Source: Trogon surrucura
Taxonomy: Eukaryota > Chordata > Aves > Trogoniformes > Trogonidae
Assembly: GCA_020746105.1 (NCBI GenBank)
Contig: CM036617.1
Coordinates: 16,862,037 to 16,926,036 of the forward strand
DNA: 64,000 bases
Direction of reading: 5' to 3'
Shown: positions 51,620-64,000 of the stretch, piece by piece
Numbering within the stretch: the stretch's first letter is position 1
How the letters are laid out: each line of letters begins with the position of its first letter
The notes under the pieces: model-generated
The model's input: the letters and a program-made list of their open reading frames with translations, nothing else
The model's database searches: none
What the model was told of the DNA's origin: nothing
Made by a program: the position numbers and the translations under genes

Positions 51620-54600
51620 AGCAAGAGAATTTTGCCAACCATGAAGTTTGAACTGAAATATCAGTTCTGTTTAATGTTGTCTGAAAGATCTATAGCATCT
51701 AATACTTAAACATCAAAGGAGTTGAACATATTCCAGCAAAACTATTAATCTTTAAAGGCAGAAGAAAACCAGTATTTTCAATACACTGAGAGACCGAAGA
51801 TTCTTCTGCATTATCTTACTATTGTTCAATAATCTGTGTCCATTCAGAGGCAGCAGTACACACTTAGATGCTGAAAAATAAACACACTCCAGCAGTGGCA
51901 ACAGTATGGATGCAATTGAGTTCTGACTTTCCTTTGAAGAAAAAAGGCTGAAAAATGGATTGTATTTAGAGCAAAACCGGTGAAAAATTAATCGGAAGAA
52001 TGAAGGGAGAAAAAATGCTAAAGCTTTTCTTATAAAGTGAAATTTGAACTTCAATATAAAGATTCAATTATTATTTATAAAGCTGTGTTTTCAGTAGATC
52101 TTTTTATCAAACCCATAAAAGCATAAACCCCAGCATCAATCATTAGTCACTGGTATGTCATCGCTCCATTTCTGTAGAGGGTGCATCACTCGAATGTCGT
52201 TGCTAAAAACTTTTATTAATCTCTGAAACTACTTTTCTTTTAAAAATTTCCAAAGTTTTCTTTTAAAAAAATACATAAAAAACAGGTAAAGAAGCAAAAG
52301 AAAAGAGAAGCAGTGGACAGAACCCAGATTATCAAAAATAACTGATACTGAGAAAGCATTACACACAATCTAAGGGCAAGGACATGCTATTCTTCAGGAT
52401 GCAATGGTTTCTGCAATACTCATTCATTCCCACTAAGAAGAAACCATTGCAATGCTCTTTTGGTCTTCTCAACTCCGTGACCAAAATGTGACAATCGTAG
52501 GTGTAGCACTGCCTTACGTGTATTTACATTCAAAGCATTTTCCTGATAACAGTCGTCTTCTGCCGCATTTTTTGTGATCATGTCTACATATTGCAATTAT
52601 GTCTGAGAGAGACTCAGAACTGACTGGGGACTCACAATCTCAAGATTCAAACCCCAATTAACTCTCTCCCACATGGTTTGCTTTAATAAAGCCTTTGCAT
52701 AATACTAAATTTTCAGAAAAACATGTTAACAGTTATGATTAAAGATTACTTTTGTGAAAATCTGCCAGCTTTAAGGAGTACTAAGATAAAAAATTTCCCA
52801 AATAGAAAAGATTTATGTGGAGAACAATCAAAACTTAGACCAGTATTAAGTTTTTTACCTATGTTTTATATGCATCACTGATGCAAAAGCTGCTGTGAAA
52901 ATGAAACTGAATAAGTGATGGAAAGAAAATGAGACTTACTGTTATGTCTCTCAGTTGTTTTTAAAGGTGCTAACGCACAGTACAGTAATTTGTAGACAGG
53001 TCTCAGGGGGATGCAGGACTATCCTCATTGCGAAAGTCCACGGCTGAAGATGGAGAATAGCTTGCGGAAAAGAAGGGAAGGTTGGGTTCCCCTCTTCTCA
53101 AACCTCACAGAAGAGGTGTTTTCAGCACAGTTTTGAGTTAACAGACAGCAGTTAGCTAATTACTAGTCTAATCAATAATCTAATCACACTAAATCCAAAT
53201 CATTGTCTAAATCTGTGATCAACAGGTCGAACTCAAAATGTCATAAAAAAATAAAAAGAAATACATAGAAAAATGGAGACAAGGGATAGATCTTGATATG
53301 TATCCAAGAATCAACAAATACATTATTGTCAGACAAACAGTTCACAGATGATAAAACCAGAAGCAAGCATCATGAGCATCCATTATAACTTGCAGCAGGG
53401 TACAGGCTATAGCCCAAAGCCAAAATGTATTAGGTTTGAAACAACAGTTCTGTGAACAGCAGAATAAATGAGGATTGGTTTCCTACTGTCTCTCTCTTGC
53501 TTTTGAGCTCAATTCTACTGAGATACTCTGTTATATCTACCTTTCTCCTCACAAACCTTACCACACAGTACTTGGCAGCATCCCATAGATTACTCCAGTG
53601 GATAGGTCCCAAAGATGATATGGCTGCAGTATTTAAGGGATCTGTTTGTGATCATACAGGAAGGCAGTGGCAGAATAGGCAGAATAAACTATTGTGAACA
53701 GAAAGCACTTAACTTTCAGCCAGGGCAAGAGCTCATGGTGAGCATTTTCCAAGGCGAGCCCCACACTTGTTTCCAGACCGAGTGTCTTAATAAGAGGGAT
53801 CAGGGAAATCTGTGGGAACCACATGATGCCAAAACTGCCTTTTCTAAACCTTAAACATGAAGATCAGAGGTCAGGAGATAACTGATAAAATGTGTATAAG
53901 TATATATATACGTGCATATACACATATTTTTTATAACCAATACCTATGTATGGGAAAGAGGTATGGCACTTGTACTTACAGGGAAATGTTAGTAACTAAA
54001 CACAGAGGTGTCTCCCAGCTTGACTTTGGCAGCAATACGGAACATACGTTCATGAATCAGATTTCTTTTAGATGCCTCTAGGGATAATGAGCAAAACTAA
54101 TTACAATGTCATCCAAAAAAAAAAAAATGGTATACTTTTCCCTCTAAATTCATGCATGAATTTAATTCTCTAAATGCTGTATCAAAGCTGCACAACAAAT
54201 ATCCCAAAGAAGGGGATGTGGTTTTCTGATTTCAGGAATAAATACGACCTTTCTGGAAGCCTTGCTTTGTTCTAAAGGTAGAACTCCAACAAAAATGACT
54301 TTATTACTCATGTAAGTCCTTTAGATGTGCCTTAAAGCCAAACACATGACAATCATTTATTTTAAAAGGCCATGCACATGGTTTTCCAGGGCAAGAGTTT
54401 GAAATTCCTTGTTTGCCTGCTTTATCTTCTTTAGGACTAAGTTGCAGAATCCACACCATAACCAGCTAGCAGAGAGCCAAGCTCCTTACCTATGCAACAT
54501 CCACAAACCTTGAACAAGTTCCATTTCTGAGGACTGAAAACATTGATATTCTGCAATATTAAACAGGAAGAAAATGACGCAAAACACCAAACCTGACCTT

Positions 54601-55405
54601 GTCACAATGCTCACATACTTCTCTGCATACTTTTTCACATAACCCAACAGCAGCCATTAAGAGACTGTCACAAACAGGCAGGGAGACATCAAATCTTTGC
54701 TGAATACTCCAAAGCTGGGTTAACTGATTTCAATTAATAGCTGACAAATGCTGAGCTTCTCTGTATCCAGTTGTCAGATATGTACGACAAAAGAGGTACT
54801 GATCCAGAGAAAAAGAAACAGGCAGTATCCTTCCATTTTACTTGGGGTCCTTTTGCCATATTCCTGGGCTATAGTGCTGGCAGCATTTCCTCGCTCCAGT
54901 TCCTACGTAGGTTCTGCCATGCATAAGCTGCATCAATTCTGTCTGTGTAACAGGATACAGACTTTCACAGCCATCCATACAGCTGAAACGCAGCCTACGC
55001 TGTATCACATGGACTTGTGCACCACTCATACCCATCCTGAAGCCTTCTGCAGATATCATTTCCCAGGTTTATGCTTTTGACCATATCAGCTCATCTATAT
55101 GTCTCTTACTGACCCTCTCTGCATTGCCGTATCAAATATAAGGTCCTGACTTCCAAAGCCTGAATCATTTATTATGGCTGACTCAAAATTTCTTACATGC
55201 TATCAAACTGTTCACGGCTATAACGGTAAACTGTGACCTATGACAACCATAGTCTGCTAACTAACTTTCAAAGATGCATCTTCCCGTTAGCCCCCAAGGA
55301 ACTCATTTACTCTTCCATATGTTCTCCTGAATATAATACCTATGAAAACTTTACAATGGCCAGATCAGTCCAGCTGCTGGGTTATTATGCTCACTTGGTT
55401 TAAAA
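51620..55405 (-). other. PDGFD: PDGFD intron 1, further part
   Basis: AT-rich intronic sequence with a TATATG-type low-complexity patch near 53893-53935 and a poly-A run near 54115. The open frame at 54748-55080 has no recognisable domain. No gene is called. Confidence 0.65.
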
Positions 55406-55776
55406 ACATAGAATTATAGAATGTTTTGGGTTGGGAGGGACCTCTAAAGATCACCTAGTCCAACACCCTTGTCATCTCTCATTAGATCAAGTTGCTCAAA
55501 GCCCCATCCAACACGACCTCGAACACTTCCAATGACAGGACATCCAAAACTTGTCTAAGCGACCTGTCCCAGAATCTCATGACCTTCATTGTAGGAAATT
55601 TCTTCCTTGCATCCAACCTGATCCTTCCCTCTTTTAGTTTAAAGCCATTACTCCTTGACCTGTCACTATGGGCCCTGGTAAAAAGTCTCTTTCTTTCTTT
55701 CTTATAAGCCCTCCCTCAGAGTCTTCTGTTCTCCAGGCTGAATAACCCCACTCTCTCAGGCTGTCCTCACAGGGGA
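55406..55776 (-). mobile_element. CR1 LINE, 3' end fragment
   Basis: A minus-oriented CR1, sense with respect to PDGFD. It starts at its 3' end CATAGAATTATAGAATG, followed by GGTTGGGAGGGACCTCTAAA, GATCACCTAGTCCAACACC, TTGCTCAAAGCCCCATCCAA, and the RT-end region CCTTGACCTGTCACTA ... GTTCTCCAGGCTGAATAACC. There is substantial divergence and no intact frame. Confidence 0.93.
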
Positions 55777-57330
55777 AGTGAATATGCTAAAGAGGATCAT
55801 GCCTTTGATTTTTAGCTGTCTGTAAGTAAGGCATCTTACTAACCAGTCTGTCACACAGGCTCCCATTCACATTCAGTGGATTCAGGACTAATTAAGAAGT
55901 TTATTTGCTGCCAGAAACAGTCTCACTTGAGGATGCCCATCATTTGGTATGGTAATGCCCATCTTGGAATGAGGCAGCAGACGAGGGCTTGAGGCTGTTG
56001 GTTTCTCCAGCTCCTCTCTGGGGACTCTGGGGACCACCCACTCTTGTCCACTGCGGATCTGCTCACAACTGACCAAAGTCCAACAATCTGTAGTAACTTC
56101 CTAATTTCAGTCCCATTTGCCACAGTCGGGTACCTCATACAAGACTGCCACAGCACTCTCTGGTCTCTGCCGACACAAATTTGAAACAGCTACTAGAATT
56201 TAATATCACTTCTATAATGACAGCAAGTTGAAGTTAAGCTTCCTGGTCTGTTTGCCCTTACTAGAGTAACGGGGACTTCTCAGACACAACTTGAAGCAAT
56301 GTCAGAGGCAGAGCTAAACCAGCTCAGGAGTACTTTGATTCTTCCTAATGGTGAGGGGTAAAAATTAAGAAAAGATTCACTATTTTTCTTTCTCTTCTGG
56401 ACAAGGTCACATGTTTTGCTGCCTCACTTTTTTTTTCTTTCCCTCAGCTAACTCAAAATCAGAGACACAGCACTCGTGCCTCCAACAGACTTGACGTCAG
56501 CTGTTGCAGGCTGCAGGATTTGGCAACACTGAGAACTTTACTCAGTTTCGTGGGAATGCGTTGTTTCTGCCTTCTTTTCAAAACCCAGCAGGTTTGCATG
56601 TTTGTTCTCACCTATTAGCACAAGCTTGGATTTTGCAGGTATTTCTTTCTGCTTGTACTTTATTCAGACCCTCCCCAAAGTAGCACAGCTTAAGACGAAC
56701 AAAAAGGTAAAAAAAAAGGAGGACTCTTTTTTTTTTTTTTTTTCTCCTGCTGCCATTTGGTGCTGCTGTGGGACCACAACAAACCTTGGCTCTTTGGCCC
56801 TTTTTTAATAAACACAACCACCAGCTCCCATGCCACACGATCACCCTTTATGTAAGAAAAAACATCATCTGCACACATTTCAATTTCATAAGACAAAGTG
56901 TCTGGTTCATCTAAAATCTTCCCAAGAGTGTGTATCAGAGTTACGTCACCCTGAAATGTCCAGCTGTAGATAAAGTCACACACGTTCAGAAATGGACTGA
57001 AATGGGGCACGCACATTAAAAGGAGACTGCCACTGAGAGTGACCACTGCTGGCTGGCTTTATTGACAGGAATGTGATTTCCAGCTTCATGCTGGAGTGAA
57101 CTGGAGACCCCAAATGCTGTAGCAGCCAATGATACATGGGTGCAACCTCCATTTCACATGCTAGAGACAACAGACTTGATGCAAGGCTGCACATCACCCA
57201 CCGCTCTGAGATGGAGGAGCAGAGTGCAGGGCTCCCTCCTGAGCAGTCCCTTCCTCCTGGTGTGAACCAGTAAATACAGTACTTTCCTTACACAAATTGG
57301 TGATCCCCTGGACCACTTTGTCAACAAAGA
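55777..57330 (-). other. PDGFD: PDGFD intron 1, between the last two CR1 copies
   Basis: Intronic sequence with a T-run at about 56728-56743. Overlapping open frames on both strands show no family resemblance. No gene is recognised. Confidence 0.65.
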
Positions 57331-57501
57331 TCATAGAATCACAGAATCACAGAATGTCAGGGGTTGGAAGGGACCTCTGGAGATCATCTAGTCCAACCTT
57401 CCTGTGAGAGCAGAATCATCTCGAGTAGGTCACACAGAACATGCACAGGCAGGCTCTGAATGTCTCCAGAGAAAGAGACTCCACAACCTCCCTGGGCAGC
57501 C
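57331..57501 (-). mobile_element. CR1 LINE, 3' end fragment
   Basis: A minus-oriented CR1 end with a well-preserved tail: TCATAGAATCACAGAATCAC, then GGGGTTGGAAGGGACCTCTG, GATCATCTAGTCCAACC, and TGTCTCCAGAGAAAGAGACT up to CCTCCCTGGGCAGCC. After that the similarity stops abruptly, so this is a short 5'-truncated insertion. The tail has about three octamer units, the clearest in the window. Confidence 0.95.
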
Positions 57502-57986
57502 AGGATGTCACAGAAAGCACAGGCAGCCTTGTGTGTCCCATGGATACTCTGGTGCCACTGCCGGAAAAGCCTTCTTCAGTCTCGACCAGCAGATGCTCCA
57601 CATGGCTAAACTCACAGGAACTCCAGGGAGTACCCACTGAGCATGTGTGACAAACACAGCCTTTCTCTCAGTTAAACGTAGGAGGAGCACATCAAAAAGC
57701 ACTCTTATGAGAAATTCAGCCCCTCGCCCCCACCACCAACCATCCCCTGACAAATTTCAGGTCTCTATCAAAATACAGAGGAATTATAGCTACTCGGAAG
57801 AAAGTCACCGCATTTATCAAGATCAGAAAACAAACATGTTCTGCCCCTGTTTTGTTCCCAGAAATGCCTGGAATTTTATGGTCACTATTTTCCCAAAGAA
57901 AATAATTAAAATAATATAGTTTAAGGCAGATAACCATCTTGGAAAAACTCATCCCAAGCTGTCAAAGTGTATCACACTCATTAATC

Positions 57987-58017
<31 letters not shown>

Positions 58018-61000
58018 AAGAAAGGAAATGAATGAAGTCTTCATAAGAGATGTTACTTATAAAAGTCCTCAATGGGACTGTGAGAGGAGCTTAGCTGAGC
58101 AGATCCTTCCTCCTAAAAATGTCCCACCTCATGGTCAGGGGTGTGCCAGGCCAGCCCTAGAGTGTGCTCAGCGGTGGGTGGGAATGGTCATCTGCATGTG
58201 AGCTCTCACTCCAAGCACAGAATTAAAAGGATAATAAACAACAGGCCATGTTAGTGAATCAAGTCTAACTTTAAAGACAGATGAGTATGATTAATAATCC
58301 TAAAGATTTTTTTTTAAGAGCACTATAAATGTCTCTAAGGACCTTCCCTGATCCATCTCTAACACGTGCCCCCTCTGTTTTGGTGTGACACAAGGGTTTA
58401 TCAGCACTCCCCCAGGAAAAGTGCATAACTGTGTCACGGCTCATCTCTAGTAATAGTGCCAGACCCTGAAAGACTCACAATAAAACCCTTATATCTCTCA
58501 GTACACTATTTTCTTCCCCTCAACCTTCCTTGCTCCCTCTCACCCTTCTCTCATAAAATAATAATAATCTCACAAAATACATTACCTGGGGCATTTTTTT
58601 TCAAATAAGACCAACATGAAATGCTTATCGCATTATGACATTCAGATATGTCTCATTAAAATTGATTAAAACATGCACATGTCCACATACATGCGTAGAG
58701 AAAAGATGTGAACACAGATACTCTCAGAGAAGGCATCTCTAACTGAAAACTGCCTTCATATTTCTGTTTCTGCAAGGATGTATCTCTAAATGCTACAAGC
58801 AGGAAAATCTGCATTACTAGCTAATACACTTCAGTCCCAACTTATTCTATGGTTTTGAAACTCTTTAGTCACTGATGCCTTTGTCCTAGAAGGTCAATCA
58901 TTTAAAAAGACATCATTTTGCCTTTTTAGAGCACTATATATCACAAGAAGTGTTGACAAAAGATCTTCACTGAAAGCCCTTGATGAAACATTCCTCTGAA
59001 AAAACAAAAATCAATAAAATCTTTGAAGTGTTGTTCTGAAGTACATCTGGTTTCATTTTCTGATGTACCAGCATGAAGCTGACTTCTGAGCAATTTTTAC
59101 AGAAAGAAATAAGTAGGAATTGCCTTATTTGAAACGGAAGCCACAATGAAATCAATAGAAAACTTATACTATCTTTTAGATAAATGCTCTGAGAGGCTAA
59201 CAAAAATAAACAAATGCAATAAACATTTTAAAAAATTTAATGACGGAGCCAAATGCTTGAAATAGTGTTGTGTTCAACATCTACCTGGAACTTTAGATGG
59301 GAGAAGGAGGGATCTGAACTTCCAGTTCCCAGAATCCTGCCAATTTTCCTGGAAGGAGAGCTGAAGAGGTCTGCGGGCAGTGCCTGCAGCCTCCCTTGCA
59401 GTCCCACCGATGCTGGTGTGGTTCAGGAAGATCACAGGCGTATCGGAGGAGAAGGGACACCCAAGCCCACAAGAGTCTGATGCAGCCCACAGAGAAGTCT
59501 ATGCTTCAGTTTTTAATAGCATGCATCATTATCCTTTATTGTATTCAAACCCAACAGGGCCCATGCCCACACCACATTCATCAATTTGTACAAAAAGCAG
59601 TGAGCTTTAGCTTCCACCCCTGCAAACGCACACTGTGTACCTGCCACAGACCCACGCTGCACTGACGACCTCCTCATGTATTTACTCTGCCCTTCACTAG
59701 AATGCGATGACATCTGTGGAACTGTATAATCCTAATTAACGCTAATCAGTGATTAGTAATTACAAGCCCCATGCAGACTACTAGAGTAATTTGGAACAAT
59801 CAAATGATAGCACTATCTAACAGGGTTGCAAGAGACTTTGTCATCCTTTCTTAAATAAAAATGGCAAAGTTACAATGGGCAATGAAAGGTGCCCAGCTCA
59901 CCAGTTCCCTTCCGATGTTTACCACATCCCCTCTTTCCAGGGCTATCACAGCATTTGTGGGATACTCATAAGCATTAAAGTAGTGTTTTAGCTGCTTCAC
60001 ATATCACCACATTTTCATGTTGCAGTGGTAGGAAATGTTTTTGACTTAACATGATATTGTTTATGCATGTTGCTGCCTTAATACATTTTCACACAGTTGT
60101 TCTTATTTTTTTTTAATGCCATAATTCGTCAAGTGGCAAAGCATCTCTGTGAGATCACTATTCAAAAGTCATTCCTTGGAGGGAAGGTTCGAAGCAGCTA
60201 GAAGGAGAGACTGTTGTGCCATTTTTTTTCCTGGCATCTATCACGAGGAGAACAAACCAAATACTCAGATCTATTCCAAGGGACCGTGGGCAACGCTCAC
60301 AACACTCCTGAGAAGCACCAAGCACCGCCCTGTCCCTGTCTCGCAGCTCCCGCCTCTGAAGCTGCCTGCTGAGGAGCTGCTTCTACTCCCTCCTTTTATG
60401 TTCCACATCTTGTTTCATTTTGAAACATAATTCAGCCTCGCTCCCACACCGCAATGCTCTCTGCAACCTCAGAATTAAATTATTTGCAGTACACAAACAC
60501 GCTGGCAGCATCGACGTGCCCACACCACACCAGGCATCTGGCAAGACACAAAACGTCCCTCACTCAAACCAGACTCATGTCACTCTGACCTTCAGGCAAA
60601 CGTTGATGTCAGGAACTATTAACTTTGCAACGTTCATTATGCATTGAGTATTTTTCTTGGAAATATTCTCATTTGTAATCTTGTGTTGTAGAATATTATG
60701 CTCAGGATTATATAATTTTCATAATAGTGTGGAATCAAACTTAGAATGACATTACTGCAAAACTGGCATAGACATCTTTATTTTATTTTAAGACAAATAA
60801 TTGCAAATAACAGAGAAGAAACAGATGGGGAAACACAGTAAACAGAAGCAGACACGGTCTCTGTTGCTGAATCGTATCACCAGATCACCCCTTCAGCAAA
60901 GAATGAGACAACAACCCACTCTTCCACGAGCTACCGAATTTCACGTAACCAAATGAAATGATAGGAAATATGCCAATATTAGCACTGAGTCTCAATGTTT

Positions 61001-64000
61001 TGAATTACAGACATCATAATTTCATGACTACTAAAACAGTACAGGGCTAATTTGTGAACCAGGAGTGTCCATGTGGGCAGCCAAGTACCTAGTAAGATTG
61101 GTAGCATCATGCAGGTGACTTTCAATGCCTTCTAAATAAACTTTAAATGTCTTTTAAAACTTTCTGCAATATTAGAGGATCTTGGCATGGTTAATGGGTA
61201 AAAGCTACTCTGAACTAATGTGAAAGGCCTCTGAATATTTCTGTTAGAGCTCGTTCATAATAACATGCTCCAGACTACACTAACAATTTTTCTGGCTCAC
61301 AGCAGTTCCTAAAATATTCAAAACAGTGTGATTACTCTCCAGCTATATACATGTGTGGATGATATATAGGACTTCAGTGTCTCTCATCCTTTTTCATACT
61401 CCTGCAAGGTAAAAACTGTCTTGATGTCTTCATTAATATTCTGTAGGTCACTAATACACACTATGAAATGCAGCCTCAAGTAAGAGGGGAATAAATGAAC
61501 TTTTTGAGCTACTGGCAATTAATTTTGAAAGACCATGTAGATCTTGTGAGCTCCTAAAGAAACAGGAAAAGGAAAATGTGGCTTATGCCGTTCAAAAACT
61601 AAAAATGAAAATTTCCTGTGAAGCAAAGCAACCTGCCTCCAGCCTTTCCAGAGGTGAGCCAGCCAAGTCCCTAGTCCTCTACATTTCCCATAGAGTGAAC
61701 ATACCACTTGGGTTTGCATTGCAGGAGTATCAAAAGAGAAGAAAATTGCTAACTACCCATGAGAGAAAGAACCAACTGTGACATGGAGGAACAGCAGCTT
61801 TCTGCATCACAAGTGCTTTCAGGAAAAACAAAGACCCTTAAAGTTCATTTACAATGTATAAAACCACATCCAAGGAGACAATACTGCCTCCCCAAGTACT
61901 CCATATGGAATGTGCGACTTTAACGCATTTGGTCATTTACAATGAAAGACTACTCATGACATACCTGACCAGGATATTACCTTACTGGGTGACAGAAACC
62001 GGCAAGTCTGTCACTGCAAACCATATGTTAGACATAGCTGACAATTCCTCTGCATATAAATCTGATGCTGGCTTTTATGAGCCTTTGCTGAAGTCATGGT
62101 GATGAGGTCGTTACTTCATAACTGAATAATGCAGTTTTATGGCTTGTAAATTCCCTGCTGAATGGTTTGACGTGAACTCGTGGAAAACAGAGGGAGGCAG
62201 AATGGCTGTAAAGGAAGACTGCTGCAGAAATCTGCCATCCAGAGGCAACCACACGCTCTCTCTTTCTGAAGACTGAGTCTGCAGCTTCAGAAGGTACAAC
62301 AGATTTGAAAAATATTTCTCAATGCACGATAAAAATGGTGAAATGTGCTTAGCCTGTTTTCTGCATTGGTTTGAGAGTAGGAAGAGAGCATTCAGGGGCT
62401 GTACTGTGTTTAGTTCACCAAATAACATTTCACTCTCTGAATTTATTTCAGTAGAGCTGAAGTTGCTACAGGTCAGACCTGAACCTCTGGAATTTCTCAG
62501 ATTGCAAAAAGCACTCTAATCCACAGAGTTTATGTTAATAGGAGACAAGGGACCTGGAAAAAATACTAGCAGAGAATGATTTCAAAAAAAAAAAAAGCTA
62601 AAAGTGCTTTATTGTAGAAGATAAAGGAGAGAAAGAGAAATCACAATACAGCATTACAGCATAGCAAGGCATGACCTTCATTGAAGTGTTAACGCAGAAG
62701 AGGAAGAATTCACAGAGAAACACAGCAAAGACAACTACAAAGTATAAAAGATGAAACTGTATTTCTGTGCTACATGCTAACCCTCAGGATATTTCAGGGC
62801 ATACATATTCTCAGATAGTGTGCCTAAACAAGAGTCTGGAGGAAGCTATTTTTGTCAATCAAAGGCAGATTTTTCTGTCACCAATGCTGAAGTGGTCATT
62901 TTATGCACTGCCAAACTACAGATTGCTTTGAAAGAAAAAAAAAAAAGTTGTTTCTGTTTTATTATGATGACTCTAAACCAGTTACAGCTGTCTAACAAAA
63001 CAGATGTGGGACAGCAGAAGTGAAGGAAAGTTCACTGGATCGACTCAAAAGGAAATAATTGCGAGACAATACGCTATTCTGGAACCCTAAGTCAGTGCAG
63101 AAATGCTAACAGCTTTAATGTGGGCTCCTCCTTCCCTCCCAACAGCACGATTTGCTGACAAATGCTGGTGCTGTTGAACTGCATTTGCTTGATTCTGGAA
63201 GGCACTGATGCTGCGTGTGCTGCTGCGATGCTCAGAATTTTAATGCTGCCCCATCATAAGATGAAACAACCACAGCGATCCTTATCGTGATGGTGTCCTG
63301 CCCCTCCCTCCCATAATTTTCCTCACCTTTTTCATTTCCTGCAGTCAAACCAAATACCTGCAAACGACAAAAAGCAGTCTTCCTTTTCCATTATCTTGCT
63401 GGGTATACCCCATATATTATATAGAATACTTATTCACAGTGTAATCAGAGTACTTATTCACAGTCAACACTCCAGTCACCAGAGCTCAAGGGAACATATT
63501 TGAGCTATCTTTAAATTAGCTATCTCAGTATTGATAGCAGGATAGCTATCACAACACAGAGCACAGCACAGCACGCCAAGTATTGCAGCTGCTTCGAAGT
63601 TACCACAGGTATTTCTAAGAGAGCTGCAATCTCAGCAGCATCGGCAATGACAGGCTCTTTTTTTTTTTTTGCACATTTATTGTAACTATCATAAATTCAG
63701 AAGTGCATAAGGGAGGACAATGAAATAGAGCAAGGAGGGATGAAATACAACATGAATCAGCTGAAGGAAGAGAAAGAAAAACAAGCTCACCTCCTTCATG
63801 TCCAAGGTTATTCAAGTTATTAAGGAGCGTTATTTACCAAATTACCATGTAGAACAATCATTTTCACCTAGATCTGCTCAAACTAATGTTAAGGAGTAAA
63901 AAAATTTTAAAAAATTAATATGTCGAGGCTATCAGGTAGACAGACTTCCCAGGGCTTAAAACTATATAGAAATGTACTGACAAACACTAGGAATTTTTTA
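57502..64000 (-). other. PDGFD: PDGFD intron 1, right end of window
   Basis: Intronic sequence continuing beyond the window. It holds A18 at 57987-58004 followed by an AG-rich tract, a poly-A run near 62585, a 24-bp-period near-duplication at 63424-63464, and a T-run near 63658. No PDGFD exon 1 (signal peptide) and no other gene was recognised. Confidence 0.65.
57987..58004. repeat. A18 homopolymer with purine-rich extension
   Basis: Eighteen consecutive A followed by GGAAAAAAGAAAAAAGAAAG. No retrocopy is recognisable next to it. Confidence 0.85.

Noticed and set aside
54748-55080. 110-codon open frame in intron 1
   Set aside because: No family resemblance and an overlapping frame of similar length on the other strand; nothing supports translation.
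1-64000. CRISPR arrays, operons, ribosome binding sites, phage or insertion-sequence features
   Set aside because: This is vertebrate nuclear DNA with spliced exons and CR1 LINEs. No regularly spaced repeats or bacterial gene organisation exist here.
1-64000. tRNA, rRNA or endogenous retroviral elements
   Set aside because: No cloverleaf-like tRNA block, rRNA segment or LTR pair was recognised by eye; a dedicated scan would be needed to exclude small RNA genes.

Overview
The window is AT-rich vertebrate nuclear DNA, almost certainly from a bird. The only dispersed repeats recognised are CR1 LINE fragments with the avian type of 3' end (octamer tails of the ATTCTATG type). There are no SINEs, no recognisable LTR elements and no L1. 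The bird order cannot be fixed from this sequence.

One host gene is present, PDGFD (platelet-derived growth factor D), on the minus strand. Two coding exons are visible: exon 2 (32410-32614) and exon 3 (27669-27849). They join in phase (AG|A = Arg110) and together encode residues about 42-170, which is the end of the linker plus essentially the whole CUB domain, with no indel against the human numbering. The rest of the window is intronic: the start of intron 3 (1-27668), all of intron 2 (27850-32409) and part of a very long intron 1 (32615-64000). Exon 1 (signal peptide) must lie beyond the right end, and the growth-factor-domain exons beyond the left end.

The introns carry CR1 copies of different ages. 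A very decayed one lies at 16.5 kb and 3' ends lie at 8.2, 19.3, 51.3, 55.4 and 57.3 kb. Two closely related younger copies lie at 28.5 and 44.0 kb. The 44-kb copy keeps 336 open codons of the reverse-transcriptase ORF and is inserted inside an older, oppositely oriented CR1. The 19.3-kb copy has an inverted duplication that makes a 32-bp foldback. A short interstitial telomere-type repeat lies at 48.6 kb.

The most interesting signal is at the 3' splice site of intron 1. Two acceptors 18 nt apart, each with its own well-placed near-consensus branch site, would make the full-length and six-residue-shorter PDGF-D isoforms. A second point is a pair of Tyr-to-Cys differences (positions 63 and 166) within the one CUB domain. 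I found no new gene system. The remaining open reading frames are best explained as chance frames in introns.
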